A stretch of DNA of 64,000 bases from Larkinella sp051857545 (GTDB lineage Bacteria > Bacteroidota > Bacteroidia > Cytophagales > Spirosomataceae). Below the pieces are notes generated by a model. The model searched no databases. It was not told the DNA's origin and saw nothing but the letters and a program-made list of their open reading frames with translations. The translations under genes and the position numbers were made by a program. Each line of letters begins with the position of its first letter. Position 1 is the first letter of the stretch. The stretch spans positions 186,001-250,000 of the forward strand of contig NZ_JBPZHB010000006.1 in the NCBI RefSeq assembly GCF_051857545.1, read 5' to 3'. Shown piece after piece: positions 8,189 to 17,228 of this stretch.

Positions 8189-9580
8189 CTACATCAAATT
8201 CTGAAATAAACCGGGCACCAGCCCCAGAATGATCGTGATGGCCGTGGCCGCGATCAATACAAACCGGTAGAACGGAGCCACCTGAATGTAGGTCGATGAT
8301 CCTTCCCGGAAATACATGGCGATCACCACCCGGAAGTAGTAATAAATCCCCACCGCCGACATCAACACCGCCAGCACCAGAATCCAGACCATGCCTTTGT
8401 CGATTGCCGCCGAAAAAACCATGAATTTTCCCCAGAAACCCGCCGTCAGCGGAATACCGGCCAATGATAACATGGAAACCGCCAGAATGAACGCCAGCAA
8501 GGGATTCTGACGTGATAGGCCGTTGAAAGCCGCGTACGTATCGTCGGGCCGTCCGTCGGAAGCACGCTGTTTGCCCACCACCAGCAAAATGCCAAAGGCC
8601 GCAATGGTGGCGACGGAATAGGCCAATGAATAGAAGACCAGCGCCTGCTTCGATTGTTGACCCAGAGCTGCCAGACCGATCAGCAGATAGCCGGCGTGGG
8701 AAATGCTCGAATAGGCCATCATCCGTTTGAAGCTGTCCTGATAGGCCGCCGTCAGGTTTCCGACCAGCAGAGTCAGTCCCGTAATAACCGCCAGCGTGAT
8801 CCACCAGAAACCGTAAATGGCCCCGAAAGCGACCGACAGCAACTGGAGCAAAGCCGCAAAACCAGCGGTTTTGACGACCGTCGACATGAAAGCCGTAAAC
8901 AAGGTTGGCGCGCCTTCGTAAACGTCGGGTGTCCAGAAGTGAAACGGAGCCGCGGATACTTTGAACAGCATTCCGATCAGCACCAGCAATACGCCCATAT
9001 ACAGCAACAGCGAAGGACGACCCTGCGCCAGCGCGATGTAGCCTTTGATATCGGTCAGCGTGAACGAACCGGCCGCGCCGTACAACAACGCCATGCCAAA
9101 AAGCATGATGCCGGTGGCAAAAGACCCCATCAGAAAATACTTCAGGGCCGCTTCGTTGGAACGCAGATTGCGCTTGTCGCTACCCGTCAGGACGTACATG
9201 GAGACCGATAGAATTTCGACGCCAACAAAGAGCATAATCAGGTTCTCGTAGGCGATCATCATGATGGCACCGACGATTGAAAACAACAGAATGGCGTAAT
9301 ATTCAGCGGGTTGAGCGGCTTCATCGTCCAGAAAATCACCGGAAAGGGCAACGACCATAAAGGCAGAAACCAGCACGATGCCCGTGAATAAAATCGCCGT
9401 GTTGCTCACCAGCAACATATCGCCGAAATACAGATACGATTTATTCCATTCCAGAAAACCGGCTCCCAGGGCAAGCAGGATAAAAAATAAAGTCGCCGGT
9501 AACAGAACCGCCCGGGACTTCAGAAAGCCCAGGTACAGAAGTACGATTCCAAATACAGACAGCAGTATAATCGAAAGCAT
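8189..9580 (-). CDS. nuoN: NADH-quinone oxidoreductase subunit N
   Basis: 463 residues and about 14 transmembrane helices. This is one of the three antiporter-like proton-pumping subunits of respiratory complex I in the cytoplasmic membrane. Typical motifs include the helix with GVEILSVSMYVL (conserved Glu), KYFLMGSFATGIMLFG, FKVSAAPFHFWTPDVYEGAP (Lys and His of the proton path) and MMAYSSISHAGYLLIG. It is the last gene of the nuoKLMN unit, separated from nuoM by 93 bases that hold an inverted repeat. Confidence 0.96.
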   Translation of the reverse strand: MLSIILLSVFGIVLLYLGFLKSRAVLLPATLFFILLALGAGFLEWNKSYLYFGDMLLVSNTAILFTGIVLVSAFMVVALSGDFLDDEAAQPAEYYAILLFSIVGAIMMIAYENLIMLFVGVEILSVSMYVLTGSDKRNLRSNEAALKYFLMGSFATGIMLFGMALLYGAAGSFTLTDIKGYIALAQGRPSLLLYMGVLLVLIGMLFKVSAAPFHFWTPDVYEGAPTLFTAFMSTVVKTAGFAALLQLLSVAFGAIYGFWWITLAVITGLTLLVGNLTAAYQDSFKRMMAYSSISHAGYLLIGLAALGQQSKQALVFYSLAYSVATIAAFGILLVVGKQRASDGRPDDTYAAFNGLSRQNPLLAFILAVSMLSLAGIPLTAGFWGKFMVFSAAIDKGMVWILVLAVLMSAVGIYYYFRVVIAMYFREGSSTYIQVAPFYRFVLIAATAITIILGLVPGLFQNLM

Positions 9581-9590
9581 ATCTTTTATC

Positions 9591-9674
9591 GTTTGAAGTA
9601 TCAGGTCTAAAGTTTAACGTTTAGTCTGTTATCAAGATGGTCGATCTTTAAACATTAAACTTTAAACGTCAAAC
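9591..9674. repeat. Inverted repeat between nuoM and nuoN
   Basis: Arms 9608-9623 and 9649-9664 pair at 15 of 16 positions (TAAAGTTTAACGTTTA against TAAACATTAAACTTTA). Outer GTTTGA (9591-9596) and TCAAAC (9669-9674) extend the symmetry to the nuoM stop codon. It could act as a transcript stabiliser or partial terminator inside the operon. Confidence 0.7.
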
Positions 9675-11128
9675 TATTTTATAAACTGTAACAGATTCGC
9701 GACGGCCGGTTCGGTCAGTTTCAAGAACGAGTTGGGAACCAGACCAATCCAGAAAACCATGATGCAAAGTGGAATGAACACCCAGCTTTCGCTGCCGGAG
9801 ACGTCTTTGAAACCGGTCGTTATATCCGTGGTTTTGCCAAACATCGCCTTTTGGAACAACCGCAGCATGTAAACCGCCCCAAAAATGATGGTCAGACCGG
9901 CTACGGCACCCAGAATGTTGTTGTATTCGAACACACCGGCCAGCAGCAAAAACTCACCGACAAAACCGTTCGTCAGTGGCAGGGCTACACTGCCCAGCAG
10001 CAGAATCATGAAATACACCGTCAGTTTCGGCGTGTAACGAGTGATGCCGCCCATTTGGTCGAGCAGCCGGGTGTTGGTGCGCGACGCGATGATATCGGCC
10101 ACGAAAAACATGCCGACCACGTTAATCCCGTGCGCCAGCATCTGCACCAGCGCGCCCTGAATACCATAGGACGTTTGCGAGAAAACCCCGGCAGCCATTA
10201 AACCGACGTGCGAAAAGGATGAATAGGCAATCAGGCGCTTGATGTCGCGCTGGCGAATGGCGATGATTGCGCCATACACGATGCCGATCACGGAGAGAAC
10301 AATCGCCGTGGTTCCCCACATGTCAACACCTTCCGGAACAATGGGCAGCAACAGGCGAATGACGCCATAAACCCCCATTTTCAGCATAATACCGGCCAGC
10401 AGCATGGTAGCGGGTGTCGGAGATTCGACGTAGGTATCGGGTTGCCAGGTGTGGAAGGGGAAAACCGGCATTTTAATGGCAAAGGCGATGAAGAAAGCCC
10501 AGAAAATCCAGGTTTGCTCGGTTGCGCTCAGCGTCAGGTTATACAGATCCGTAATCGCCGACGAATGCAGACCGGCTGCGGTCGATGTTTTGAAGTACAG
10601 ATAAACCAGCGCCACCAGCATGAAGAGACTCCCGAAAATCGTGTACACGAAGAACTTGAACGTGACCGCGATCCGGTTTTCGCCCCCCCAGGAAGCGGCC
10701 AGGAAGTAAATCGGAATCAGAGCTGCTTCAAAATACAGGTAGAACAAAAACGCATCCCGCGCCGTGAAAACCCCCATCAGGGCGGCTTGCATGAACAGAA
10801 TCAGGGCGTAAAAAACCGCCGGCCGTTCGTAGGTATGGCGAAAAGCCGATAGAATGATCAGGGGAGTCAGGAGGCCGGTCAGCACCACCAGCAACAGACT
10901 GACGCCGTCGATCCCGGCACTGAAGCGAATGCTGCCCGCGGCAATCCACGGATAATCGAAGGCGAATTGCGACGTTGCGTCGGGAACAAAACTAAAAAAA
11001 GCGTAACCCGACAAGCCCAGTTCGACCAGAGCGCCCAGAAAAGCGATTTGTTTGGCCTGTTTCCCCCCAACAGCCAGCACCAGCAGGGCCGCCAGAATCG
11101 GAAAGAGCAGAATAGAAAGTGTAAGCAT
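9674..11128 (-). CDS. nuoM: NADH-quinone oxidoreductase subunit M
   Basis: 484 residues, 13-14 transmembrane helices; an antiporter-like proton-pumping subunit of complex I. Diagnostic stretches are FYLYFEAALIPIYFL (conserved Glu), KMPVFPFHTWQPDTYVESPTP and IKRLIAYSSFSHVGLM. The C-terminus is the usual LIGLVPNSFLKL-type helix. It lies 45 bases downstream of nuoL in the same orientation. Confidence 0.96.
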   Translation of the reverse strand: MLTLSILLFPILAALLVLAVGGKQAKQIAFLGALVELGLSGYAFFSFVPDATSQFAFDYPWIAAGSIRFSAGIDGVSLLLVVLTGLLTPLIILSAFRHTYERPAVFYALILFMQAALMGVFTARDAFLFYLYFEAALIPIYFLAASWGGENRIAVTFKFFVYTIFGSLFMLVALVYLYFKTSTAAGLHSSAITDLYNLTLSATEQTWIFWAFFIAFAIKMPVFPFHTWQPDTYVESPTPATMLLAGIMLKMGVYGVIRLLLPIVPEGVDMWGTTAIVLSVIGIVYGAIIAIRQRDIKRLIAYSSFSHVGLMAAGVFSQTSYGIQGALVQMLAHGINVVGMFFVADIIASRTNTRLLDQMGGITRYTPKLTVYFMILLLGSVALPLTNGFVGEFLLLAGVFEYNNILGAVAGLTIIFGAVYMLRLFQKAMFGKTTDITTGFKDVSGSESWVFIPLCIMVFWIGLVPNSFLKLTEPAVANLLQFIK

Positions 11129-11173
11129 CTACTAGTTGTATGATAAGTGACTGTTGACCAATCCGCCCATGCA

Positions 11174-13111
11174 CTAAAACTTGATAAAAAACCGCAGCCA
11201 CAGAATGGTGGCAATACTGACGACCATCGCGAAAAGGTAGAAACCGATTGAACCGGTCTGCATTTTCCGCAACTGCCCCGACGTTTGTTTGACGCCCCAG
11301 CCGATGCCGTTCACGACGCCGTCGATGATAAACTCACCGAAACTATAGAAGGCATCCGACAAACCGCGGGTCGGTTTCACAATGATGGTTTCGTACAGTT
11401 CGTCAATGTAATATTTGTTATACAGCACTTTCTCGACCACCGGGCGATCGACTGTATCCGGCTCGGGCATCGTAACCCGCTGGATATACAGAACGTAGGC
11501 CACCACCAGCGACAAAATGGCGACACCCGACGAAATACCCATCAGCATATATTCTTCGCTGTGGGTCAGCAGGGTTTCGTTAAACGCTTCGGGTCTGACT
11601 TTGTGCGATAATTCAAAAATCGGGTTCAGGAATTCAGCCAGATGGGCGCTACCGCCCAGGGCTTCCGGCACATTGAAGAAACCGCCGATGACCGACAAAA
11701 CCGCCAGCACCAGCAACGGAATCGTCATTGTTGCGGGAGATTCATGCAAATGTTCGCGCGTGTGCTCCGTGCCACGGAACCGTCCGAAGAAAGTCAGGAA
11801 CAGCAGTCGGAACATGTAGAAAGAGGTCATGGCCGAGCCGATCACACCCAGAATCCAGAGGAATTTGTTGTGCTCGTAGACGTGCATCAGAATTTCGTCT
11901 TTCGAGAAGAAACCGGCGAACGGCGGAATACCGGAAATGGCAATGGTGGCAATCAGGAAGGTCCAGTAGGTAACCGGCAGGTATTTGCGCAAACCGCCCA
12001 TTTTCCGGATGTCCTGCTCATCGGCCATCGCGTGGATCACGCTACCGGCACCGAGGAACAGCAAGGCTTTGAAGAAAGCGTGGGTCATGACGTGGAACAT
12101 GCCGGACGTATAGCCCATCACGCTCAATCCGAGGAACATATACCCCAATTGACTAACCGTAGAGTAAGCCAGCACTTTCTTGATGTCGTTTTGAACCAGA
12201 CCAATCGACGCAGCCAGCAAAGCCGTGGCGATGGCAATGCCGCCCATAATTTCGAGCGTAATCGGCGACAGGGTGTAAAGAACGTTCGAGCGAACTACCA
12301 TGTAGATGCCCGCCGTCACCATTGTGGCTGCGTGAATCAGGGCCGAAACCGGAGTTGGCCCGGCCATAGCATCCGGAAGCCAGGTGTAGAGCGGAATCTG
12401 CGCTGATTTCCCCATCGCTCCGACAAACAGCAGCATCGTGATGGCAACGACCGTGGGATCGCTGACGGGAAAACCGGCCGCCTGTTCGAACACTTCGAGG
12501 TATTCGACGGTGCCGAACGCGCCCATGATCATGAAAATACCGAGCAGGAAACCGAGGTCCCCGATGCGGTTCATGACGAAGGCTTTCCGGGCCGCGTTGT
12601 TGTAACTCGTATTTTTATTCCAGAAACCGATCAGCAAGTACGAGCAAAGCCCGACGCCTTCCCAACCGATGAACATGACGACGTAGTTAGACCCCATCAC
12701 CAGCAGGAGCATAAAGAACAAAAACAGGTTCAGGAAAGCCATAAACTTTCCGTAACCGTCGTCGTGTTTCATGTAGCCGATGGAATAGATGTGGATCAAT
12801 GATCCGACACCGGTCACAATCAGCAGCATAATCAGCGAAAGCTGGTCGATCTGGAACGAAAATGGGATGTTGAAGTGGCCGACCGTGATCCAGTCGAACA
12901 AAACCGTTCGGATGGGGGCGGCATTCCCTAGTTCAGAAATGGTCGTAAAACCGTCGAACACCAGCAGAACACAGGCAAAAGCGGCCAGGGGGCCTAAAGC
13001 GCCGATGATTCCGACCAGACCCGCTGGCACCTTCCGAAAACCAATTCCATTAATAATGAATCCGATTAAAGGCAACAGCGGAATCAAGAGTATCAGTAAA
13101 TCCGTCTGCAT
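11174..13111 (-). CDS. nuoL: NADH-quinone oxidoreductase subunit L
   Basis: 645 residues. This is the distal antiporter-like subunit of complex I. The central part has FIGWEGVGLCSYLLIGFW with its conserved Glu, MGKSAQIPLYTWLPDAMAGPTPVSALIHAATM, and IKKVLAYSTVSQLGYM. The C-terminal third contains the long amphipathic lateral-helix region and a last transmembrane helix (FYLFAMVVSIATILWLRFF). Length and motifs are complete. Confidence 0.96.
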   Translation of the reverse strand: MQTDLLILLIPLLPLIGFIINGIGFRKVPAGLVGIIGALGPLAAFACVLLVFDGFTTISELGNAAPIRTVLFDWITVGHFNIPFSFQIDQLSLIMLLIVTGVGSLIHIYSIGYMKHDDGYGKFMAFLNLFLFFMLLLVMGSNYVVMFIGWEGVGLCSYLLIGFWNKNTSYNNAARKAFVMNRIGDLGFLLGIFMIMGAFGTVEYLEVFEQAAGFPVSDPTVVAITMLLFVGAMGKSAQIPLYTWLPDAMAGPTPVSALIHAATMVTAGIYMVVRSNVLYTLSPITLEIMGGIAIATALLAASIGLVQNDIKKVLAYSTVSQLGYMFLGLSVMGYTSGMFHVMTHAFFKALLFLGAGSVIHAMADEQDIRKMGGLRKYLPVTYWTFLIATIAISGIPPFAGFFSKDEILMHVYEHNKFLWILGVIGSAMTSFYMFRLLFLTFFGRFRGTEHTREHLHESPATMTIPLLVLAVLSVIGGFFNVPEALGGSAHLAEFLNPIFELSHKVRPEAFNETLLTHSEEYMLMGISSGVAILSLVVAYVLYIQRVTMPEPDTVDRPVVEKVLYNKYYIDELYETIIVKPTRGLSDAFYSFGEFIIDGVVNGIGWGVKQTSGQLRKMQTGSIGFYLFAMVVSIATILWLRFFIKF

Positions 13112-13136
13112 TTCTTAGAGCTATAGCGTTATTTTG

Positions 13137-13218
13137 AATGATGAATGATGAGTTATGAATTAAATACGTCAGCCCAACGTGTGGACGTCATCGTTCATCA
13201 TTCATAATTCATCATTTA
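13137..13218. repeat. Imperfect inverted repeat between nuoK and nuoL
   Basis: Built from the words ATGATGAAT/ATTCATCAT: the left part (13137-13162) and right part (13192-13217) are largely complementary. An inner stem ACGTC...GACGT flanks CCAACGTGTGG. It is similar in word content, but not identical, to the repeat at 29446-29542. Confidence 0.6.
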
Positions 13219-13225
13219 TTAAAAC

Positions 13226-13573
13226 TTACCACTTGAGTTTATTGAGCAAGCCGACGTCAATTGAACGGGTATTGCGGTAAATCATCACGATGATGGCGAG
13301 CCCAATGGCTACTTCGGCCGCAGCAACTGCCATGATGAAAAAGACAAAAACCTGACCGGTAGGATCGGCCCGGTAGGATGAGAAAGCAATGAGCATCAAA
13401 TTGACAGAGTTGAGCATCAGCTCAATCGACATGAAAATGATGATGGCATTTCGCCGGGTCAACACACCGATAATGCCGATGACAAACAGCGCCGTGCTAA
13501 TGATGAGGTAGTATTTCAAGTCGATCAGTTGGATCACTTCGGGTACTTGAATCGGCACTTGGGTTGGCTGCAT
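13226..13573 (-). CDS. nuoK: NADH-quinone oxidoreductase subunit K
   Basis: 115 residues with three transmembrane helices: YLIISTALFVIGIIGVL, IFMSIELMLNSVNLMLIAF (two membrane Glu residues typical of NuoK, here in IELMLNSVN and AAEVAIGLAI) and VFFIMAVAAAEVAIGLAIIVMIY. The roughly 16-residue N-terminal tail before the first helix is slightly longer than in many homologues. It is the first gene of a nuoK-L-M-N unit; nuoJ, the usual upstream neighbour, is not here. Confidence 0.95.
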   Translation of the reverse strand: MQPTQVPIQVPEVIQLIDLKYYLIISTALFVIGIIGVLTRRNAIIIFMSIELMLNSVNLMLIAFSSYRADPTGQVFVFFIMAVAAAEVAIGLAIIVMIYRNTRSIDVGLLNKLKW

Positions 13574-13645
13574 ACGACTCTGAAGTTCGATTACTACTGG
13601 TTAAGGCCTTGTTCCGGTTCTGGGTGAGCAGCGGAGAAGACCCGG

Positions 13646-13676
13646 CAAAGTTAAGTAATATTCCCGCTTACTCAAA
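13646..13676 (-). promoter_or_regulatory. Promoter of the nuoKLMN unit
   Basis: Minus-strand -33 TTTG (13676-13673), 19-base spacer and -7 TAACTTTG (13653-13646): an exact fit to the Bacteroidota vegetative promoter. The predicted transcript starts about 65 bases before nuoK. Confidence 0.65.
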
Positions 13677-13728
13677 TGGTTTGGGAATTTGGAATGAGTA
13701 CAGGTTACCGGACGGTTTTCTGCCGCGA

Positions 13729-14538
13729 TCATCGTTTGTTAAACATCCGCAGTTTGATCTCCGTCAGTTTCCGTTTGGTGTCGAGCGGAAATTCACTTTT
13801 CAGAATCCAGTCGTAGAAAGACGGTTCTTTTTGCAGCACATCCACCACCAGCGTGCCTTTGTGTTTGCCAAAATTGACCACTTCCTTGCCTTCTTTGTTG
13901 TAGACCATGTGGCCCCGCAAATCGACGTTGTTGTTCAGCATCAGCTTGTTGAGAATATCGACATCGTTGCCAATGATGATTTCGTTGCCTTTTTCGTCGT
14001 TGACAATGGCGCCGTCGTAGCGAACCACCATCGACTCCAGCACCTCAAATGTGGCAACGGTATCGGCTTCCGCGCTGTGGGCGTTGATCAGGTCTTTGCC
14101 ACAATAAAACTTGTAGGCGGCTTTCAACGTTCGCGGTTCCATCATATGAAAAATCCGTTGTACGTCGATCAGACGCCGGTTTTTGAGGTCAAAATCGACA
14201 TTGGCGCGCAAAAATTCTTCTACTAACAGGGGAATATCGAAGCGGTTGCAGTTGTAACCACCCAAATCACAGCCGTCCAGAAACTGGGCCATGGAGCGGG
14301 CCACGGTTTTGAAGGTCGGTTCGTCTTTTATATCCTCGTCGTAAATACCGTGAATCAGACTGGTTTCGATCGGGATGGGAATCGTGGGATTGATGCGTTG
14401 GGTTTTGATGACGACCTCGCCATTGGGAAGTGCCTTGGCGATACTGATTTCAACAATCCGGTCTTTCATCGGGTCGATGCCCGTGGTTTCCAGATCGAAG
14501 AAAGCCAGTGGTTTTTTAAGAATGAGCGTATGCGTCAT
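13729..14538 (-). CDS. DnaQ-like 3'-5' exonuclease with ExoX C-terminal domain
   Basis: 269 residues. The DEDDh exonuclease fold is complete: FFDLETTGID (Asp and Glu of motif I), GYNCNRFDIPLL (motif II), and AHSAEADTVAT (His and Asp of motif III). The C-terminal ~45 residues (VNFGKHKGTLVVDVLQKEP...YDWILKSEFP) match the exodeoxyribonuclease X C-terminal module. It probably trims DNA 3' ends in repair or proofreading, but it is not the replicative epsilon subunit by context. It is a single gene with its own -7 box. Confidence 0.88.
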   Translation of the reverse strand: MTHTLILKKPLAFFDLETTGIDPMKDRIVEISIAKALPNGEVVIKTQRINPTIPIPIETSLIHGIYDEDIKDEPTFKTVARSMAQFLDGCDLGGYNCNRFDIPLLVEEFLRANVDFDLKNRRLIDVQRIFHMMEPRTLKAAYKFYCGKDLINAHSAEADTVATFEVLESMVVRYDGAIVNDEKGNEIIIGNDVDILNKLMLNNNVDLRGHMVYNKEGKEVVNFGKHKGTLVVDVLQKEPSFYDWILKSEFPLDTKRKLTEIKLRMFNKR

Positions 14539-14573
14539 AGCCGGTTTACGTACGTGTACGGGATGTACGGCTG

Positions 14574-14581
14574 CAAAAATA
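14574..14581 (-). promoter_or_regulatory. -7 box for the exonuclease gene
   Basis: The minus strand reads TATTTTTG (TAnnTTTG) 36 bases before the ATG. There is no clear -33 element because the upstream sequence is the glpK terminator palindrome. Confidence 0.4.
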
Positions 14582-14603
14582 CGCAGGAGTATGGTCTTTG
14601 CCC

Positions 14604-14639
14604 TCCTGTAGTCACCGAATTAATTCAGTGACTACAGGA
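14604..14639 (-). terminator. 36-base palindrome after glpK
   Basis: TCCTGTAGTCAC...GTGACTACAGGA, symmetric over 36 bases with one mismatched pair and essentially no loop; GGTCTT/AAGACC add a little outer symmetry. It lies directly downstream of the glpK stop and most likely ends that transcript. Confidence 0.7.
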
Positions 14640-14646
14640 AGACCGG

Positions 14647-16146
14647 TTAATTTTCCCAGCCAAACGACCGTTCAACGGCTTTTTGCCAACCGCGATAAAA
14701 CCGTTGCTGATCGGCTTCGGCCATCTGGGGCTCGAAGGTTCGGTCAACGCCCCAGTTCTGGCGTAGGTCGTCAAAATTGCTCCAGTAGCCCACCGCCAGA
14801 CCAGCGGCATAGGCCGCGCCCAAGGCCGTGGTTTCGGTCATTTTCGGGCGAATCACCGGTACACCCAGCATATCGGCCTGGAACTGCATCAGTAATTCAT
14901 TGACCGTCATGCCCCCATCGACCCGCAGCGAACTCAGTTCGATACTGGCGTCTTTTTCCATTGCCTGAACCACATCCAGCGTCTGGTAGGCCGTGGCTTC
15001 CAAAACCGCCCGTGCGAGGTGGGCTTTAGTAACAAACCTCGTCAAACCGGCAATGACGCCCCGCGCGTCGGCCTTCCAGTACGGTGCGTACAACCCCGAA
15101 AAAGCCGGAACGAAATACGCCCCGCCGTTGTCGGCCACGGTTCGCGCCAGGGTATCGACCTCGGCGCTGGTCGAAATCAGGCCGAGGTTATCGCGCAGCC
15201 ACTGAACCAGCGCCCCGGCAATGGCTACGCTGCCTTCCAAGGCATAGTGAACGGGCTGATCACCAAACCGGTAGGCCACCGTCGTCAGCAAACCACAGGT
15301 CGAATGGCGCAGTTCGGTGCCGGTATTCATGAGCAGAAAACAGCCGGTTCCGTAGGTATTTTTAGCCTGGCCCGGTTCAAAACACGTCTGCCCGACCAAA
15401 GCCGCCTGCTGGTCGCCCAGAATACCGGCGATGGGAACGCCCGGCAGCACTTCCGAGGTCACGGTTCCGTAGACTTCACTGCTCGACCGGATTTGCGGCA
15501 GCATCGCCCGCGGAATGTCGAAGGCTTCCAGCAAGGCATCGTCCCACTCCAGCGTTTCCAGGTTCATCAACTGGGTCCGGCTGGCGTTGGTCACATCGGT
15601 GATGTGCTGCCCGTTGTAGATCCCGCCCGTCAGATGCCAGATCAGGAACGTGTCCATGTTGCCAAACAACGCCAGACCGCGCTCCGCATCGTCGCGCACT
15701 TCCGGTACGTTGTCCAATATCCACTTGATTTTCAAACTACTGAAATACGTGGCCATCGGCAATCCGGTGGCCGCCCGAAACCGGTCCTGCCCGGCTTCCT
15801 CAGCGTATTTGGCCACCAGATCGCCGGTGCGGGTGTCCTGCCAGACGAGGGCGTTGTAATACGGTTTTCCGGTTTTTCGGTTCCAGACCACGGTGGTTTC
15901 ACGCTGATTCGTGATCCCGACGGCGGCAATGTCGCTGGCCTGAAGCTGGGCATTGATGCGGGCCCGCGCAATGACCTCCTGCGTATTGCGCCAGATTTCC
16001 TCCGGATCGTGTTCCACCCAACCGGGTTGCGGATAAATCTGGGAATGTTCTTTCTGTCCGATGGAGACGATGTTGCCCTGGCGATCAAAAACGATGCAAC
16101 GGGTACTGGTGGTGCCCTGGTCGATGGCGGCTATGTAAGTGGGCAT
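14647..16146 (-). CDS. glpK: Glycerol kinase
   Basis: 499 residues, the usual length for GlpK of the FGGY kinase family. It phosphorylates glycerol to sn-glycerol 3-phosphate with ATP, feeding lipid synthesis or glycolysis. The N-terminus AAIDQGTTSTRCIVFD is the first phosphate-binding motif. The region YPQPGWVEHDPEEIW and the FGGY signature near VDGGMTVNELLMQFQADMLGVPV are typical. No glpF or glpD is adjacent. It is transcribed alone, with a palindrome at its 3' end. Confidence 0.96.
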   Translation of the reverse strand: MPTYIAAIDQGTTSTRCIVFDRQGNIVSIGQKEHSQIYPQPGWVEHDPEEIWRNTQEVIARARINAQLQASDIAAVGITNQRETTVVWNRKTGKPYYNALVWQDTRTGDLVAKYAEEAGQDRFRAATGLPMATYFSSLKIKWILDNVPEVRDDAERGLALFGNMDTFLIWHLTGGIYNGQHITDVTNASRTQLMNLETLEWDDALLEAFDIPRAMLPQIRSSSEVYGTVTSEVLPGVPIAGILGDQQAALVGQTCFEPGQAKNTYGTGCFLLMNTGTELRHSTCGLLTTVAYRFGDQPVHYALEGSVAIAGALVQWLRDNLGLISTSAEVDTLARTVADNGGAYFVPAFSGLYAPYWKADARGVIAGLTRFVTKAHLARAVLEATAYQTLDVVQAMEKDASIELSSLRVDGGMTVNELLMQFQADMLGVPVIRPKMTETTALGAAYAAGLAVGYWSNFDDLRQNWGVDRTFEPQMAEADQQRFYRGWQKAVERSFGWEN

Positions 16147-16301
16147 AAGGGGCTGAAATTCGGCTGATTTTAGGAATGATGCTGCAAAAAAGCCGTAATA
16201 TAGGAATTTATCGCTATCGAATAGGATTTCGACAAATTCGTTAGCGAGATGATGGTAAGGAATAGAGTACGTGGAGAAGCAATTACCTTAACCGTCTTAT
16301 T

Positions 16302-16379
16302 CTAATTTTGTGGGGAGTAATTGTCGTAGTGCAAAGCCGCAATGATAGAATGATCGATGTTTTCGTCTGCGATAATCAT
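16302..16379 (-). pseudogene. Truncated DUF5615 (PIN-like) toxin gene, 25 codons left
   Basis: The ATG overlaps the DUF433 stop as ATGA. The first residues read MIIADENIDHSIIAAL, the characteristic N-terminus of DUF5615 PIN-like proteins with the first acidic residues. The frame then diverges and ends in TAG after 25 codons, where about 100-120 are normal. The downstream ~150 bases up to glpK are AT-rich with short open stretches in other frames and may be decayed remainder. It is very likely non-functional, unless a frameshift rescues it. Confidence 0.65.
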
Positions 16380-16609
16380 GCCGCCGACAAATCAATCATC
16401 TCTTCATTTGCCATTAAATCGGAAGCATACATCAACGCAGCCAAAACATCGGCTTCCTGCAAATGAGGATACATTCTCAGCAGATCGGGAATGGCTGCTC
16501 CTTCGGACATTTTACGCAAGATCAGTTCCACAGTAATTCGCGTTCCCTTGATCACCGGTTTTCCCAACATAATTTGATGGTCAGCAACAATTCTCTCTCT
16601 GTAGTTCAT
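16376..16609 (-). CDS. DUF433-domain protein (antitoxin-like)
   Basis: 77 residues. The stretch DHQIMLGKPVIKGTRITVELILRKMSEGAAIPDLL is the classic DUF433 signature (PVIKGTRI), and the C-terminal part LQEADVLAALMYASDLM is the usual helix pair. DUF433 genes commonly sit in front of a DUF5615 PIN-like gene in what look like VapBC-type modules. Here the partner reading frame starts with an ATGA overlap but stops early (see the remnant). It sits between mreD and glpK, where no link to either is expected. Function is inferred only from family and context. Confidence 0.85.
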   Translation of the reverse strand: MNYRERIVADHQIMLGKPVIKGTRITVELILRKMSEGAAIPDLLRMYPHLQEADVLAALMYASDLMANEEMIDLSAA

Positions 16610-16706
16610 ATTTCAAATTGGATATGTAAGTTTTATTAAAATTTGTATGTCAACAATTTTAACATGTCCAAAAATAACAAAAAGATATGACCCAGAAGCC
16701 AGAGAA

Positions 16707-17213
16707 TTAATTCCGCGAAAAATACTGCACCAGCATGATGGTGACGGAAGTAAATACCGTACTGGCGACAATTTTTACCATGGCTGGCAGAAAAAGGAGG
16801 ACGTTATTGGCTTCGATCAGGAAGAGCGCGAAGTGGTGGATGAAGGTGAGCATCAGGACGTAGTAAAAGAAATTGCGCGAACCCATTTCGTGAATCGAAA
16901 AGACAATCCGGCTGTCGAAGCCCCGCTGGGCCGCCTGAAACCGCACCACCGCCGGCCGAACGTAAGTCATCAATACCGTCGCGGCCGCGTGCATTCCGAG
17001 CGTGTTGTAAAACGTATCGACGATAATTCCGACCCCAAAAGCCGTCAGTAACGTAGCCGACAGGCTCATTTCGGCGGGCAATAACAAAATACAGGCCACG
17101 TAAACAAAGCAAAACGCCACATCGAACAGCACCAGATTCCGGACAATCAGAATCTGGAGGGCCAGGTACAACACAAACAGGAAAATGATGTTCAGTATTT
17201 CGCGTAACGTCAT
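16707..17213 (-). CDS. mreD: Rod shape-determining protein MreD
   Basis: 168 residues with five or so predicted transmembrane helices. It follows mreC by 15 bases in the standard mreB-C-D order. The sequence is weakly conserved, as always for MreD; DVAFCFVYVACILLLPAEM and FGVGIIVDTFYNTLGMHAAATVL are the recognisable parts. It is part of the elongasome that directs lateral wall synthesis. The usual next genes (mrdA for PBP2, rodA) are not downstream. Confidence 0.85.
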   Translation of the reverse strand: MTLREILNIIFLFVLYLALQILIVRNLVLFDVAFCFVYVACILLLPAEMSLSATLLTAFGVGIIVDTFYNTLGMHAAATVLMTYVRPAVVRFQAAQRGFDSRIVFSIHEMGSRNFFYYVLMLTFIHHFALFLIEANNVLLFLPAMVKIVASTVFTSVTIMLVQYFSRN

Positions 17214-17228
17214 GGGTTTGTGTTGACT

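Noticed and set aside
11642..12406. Long plus-strand frame of 254 codons inside nuoL
   Set aside because: It is a shadow on the complementary strand of a clear nuoL; its His/Gln/Arg-rich translation has no domain.
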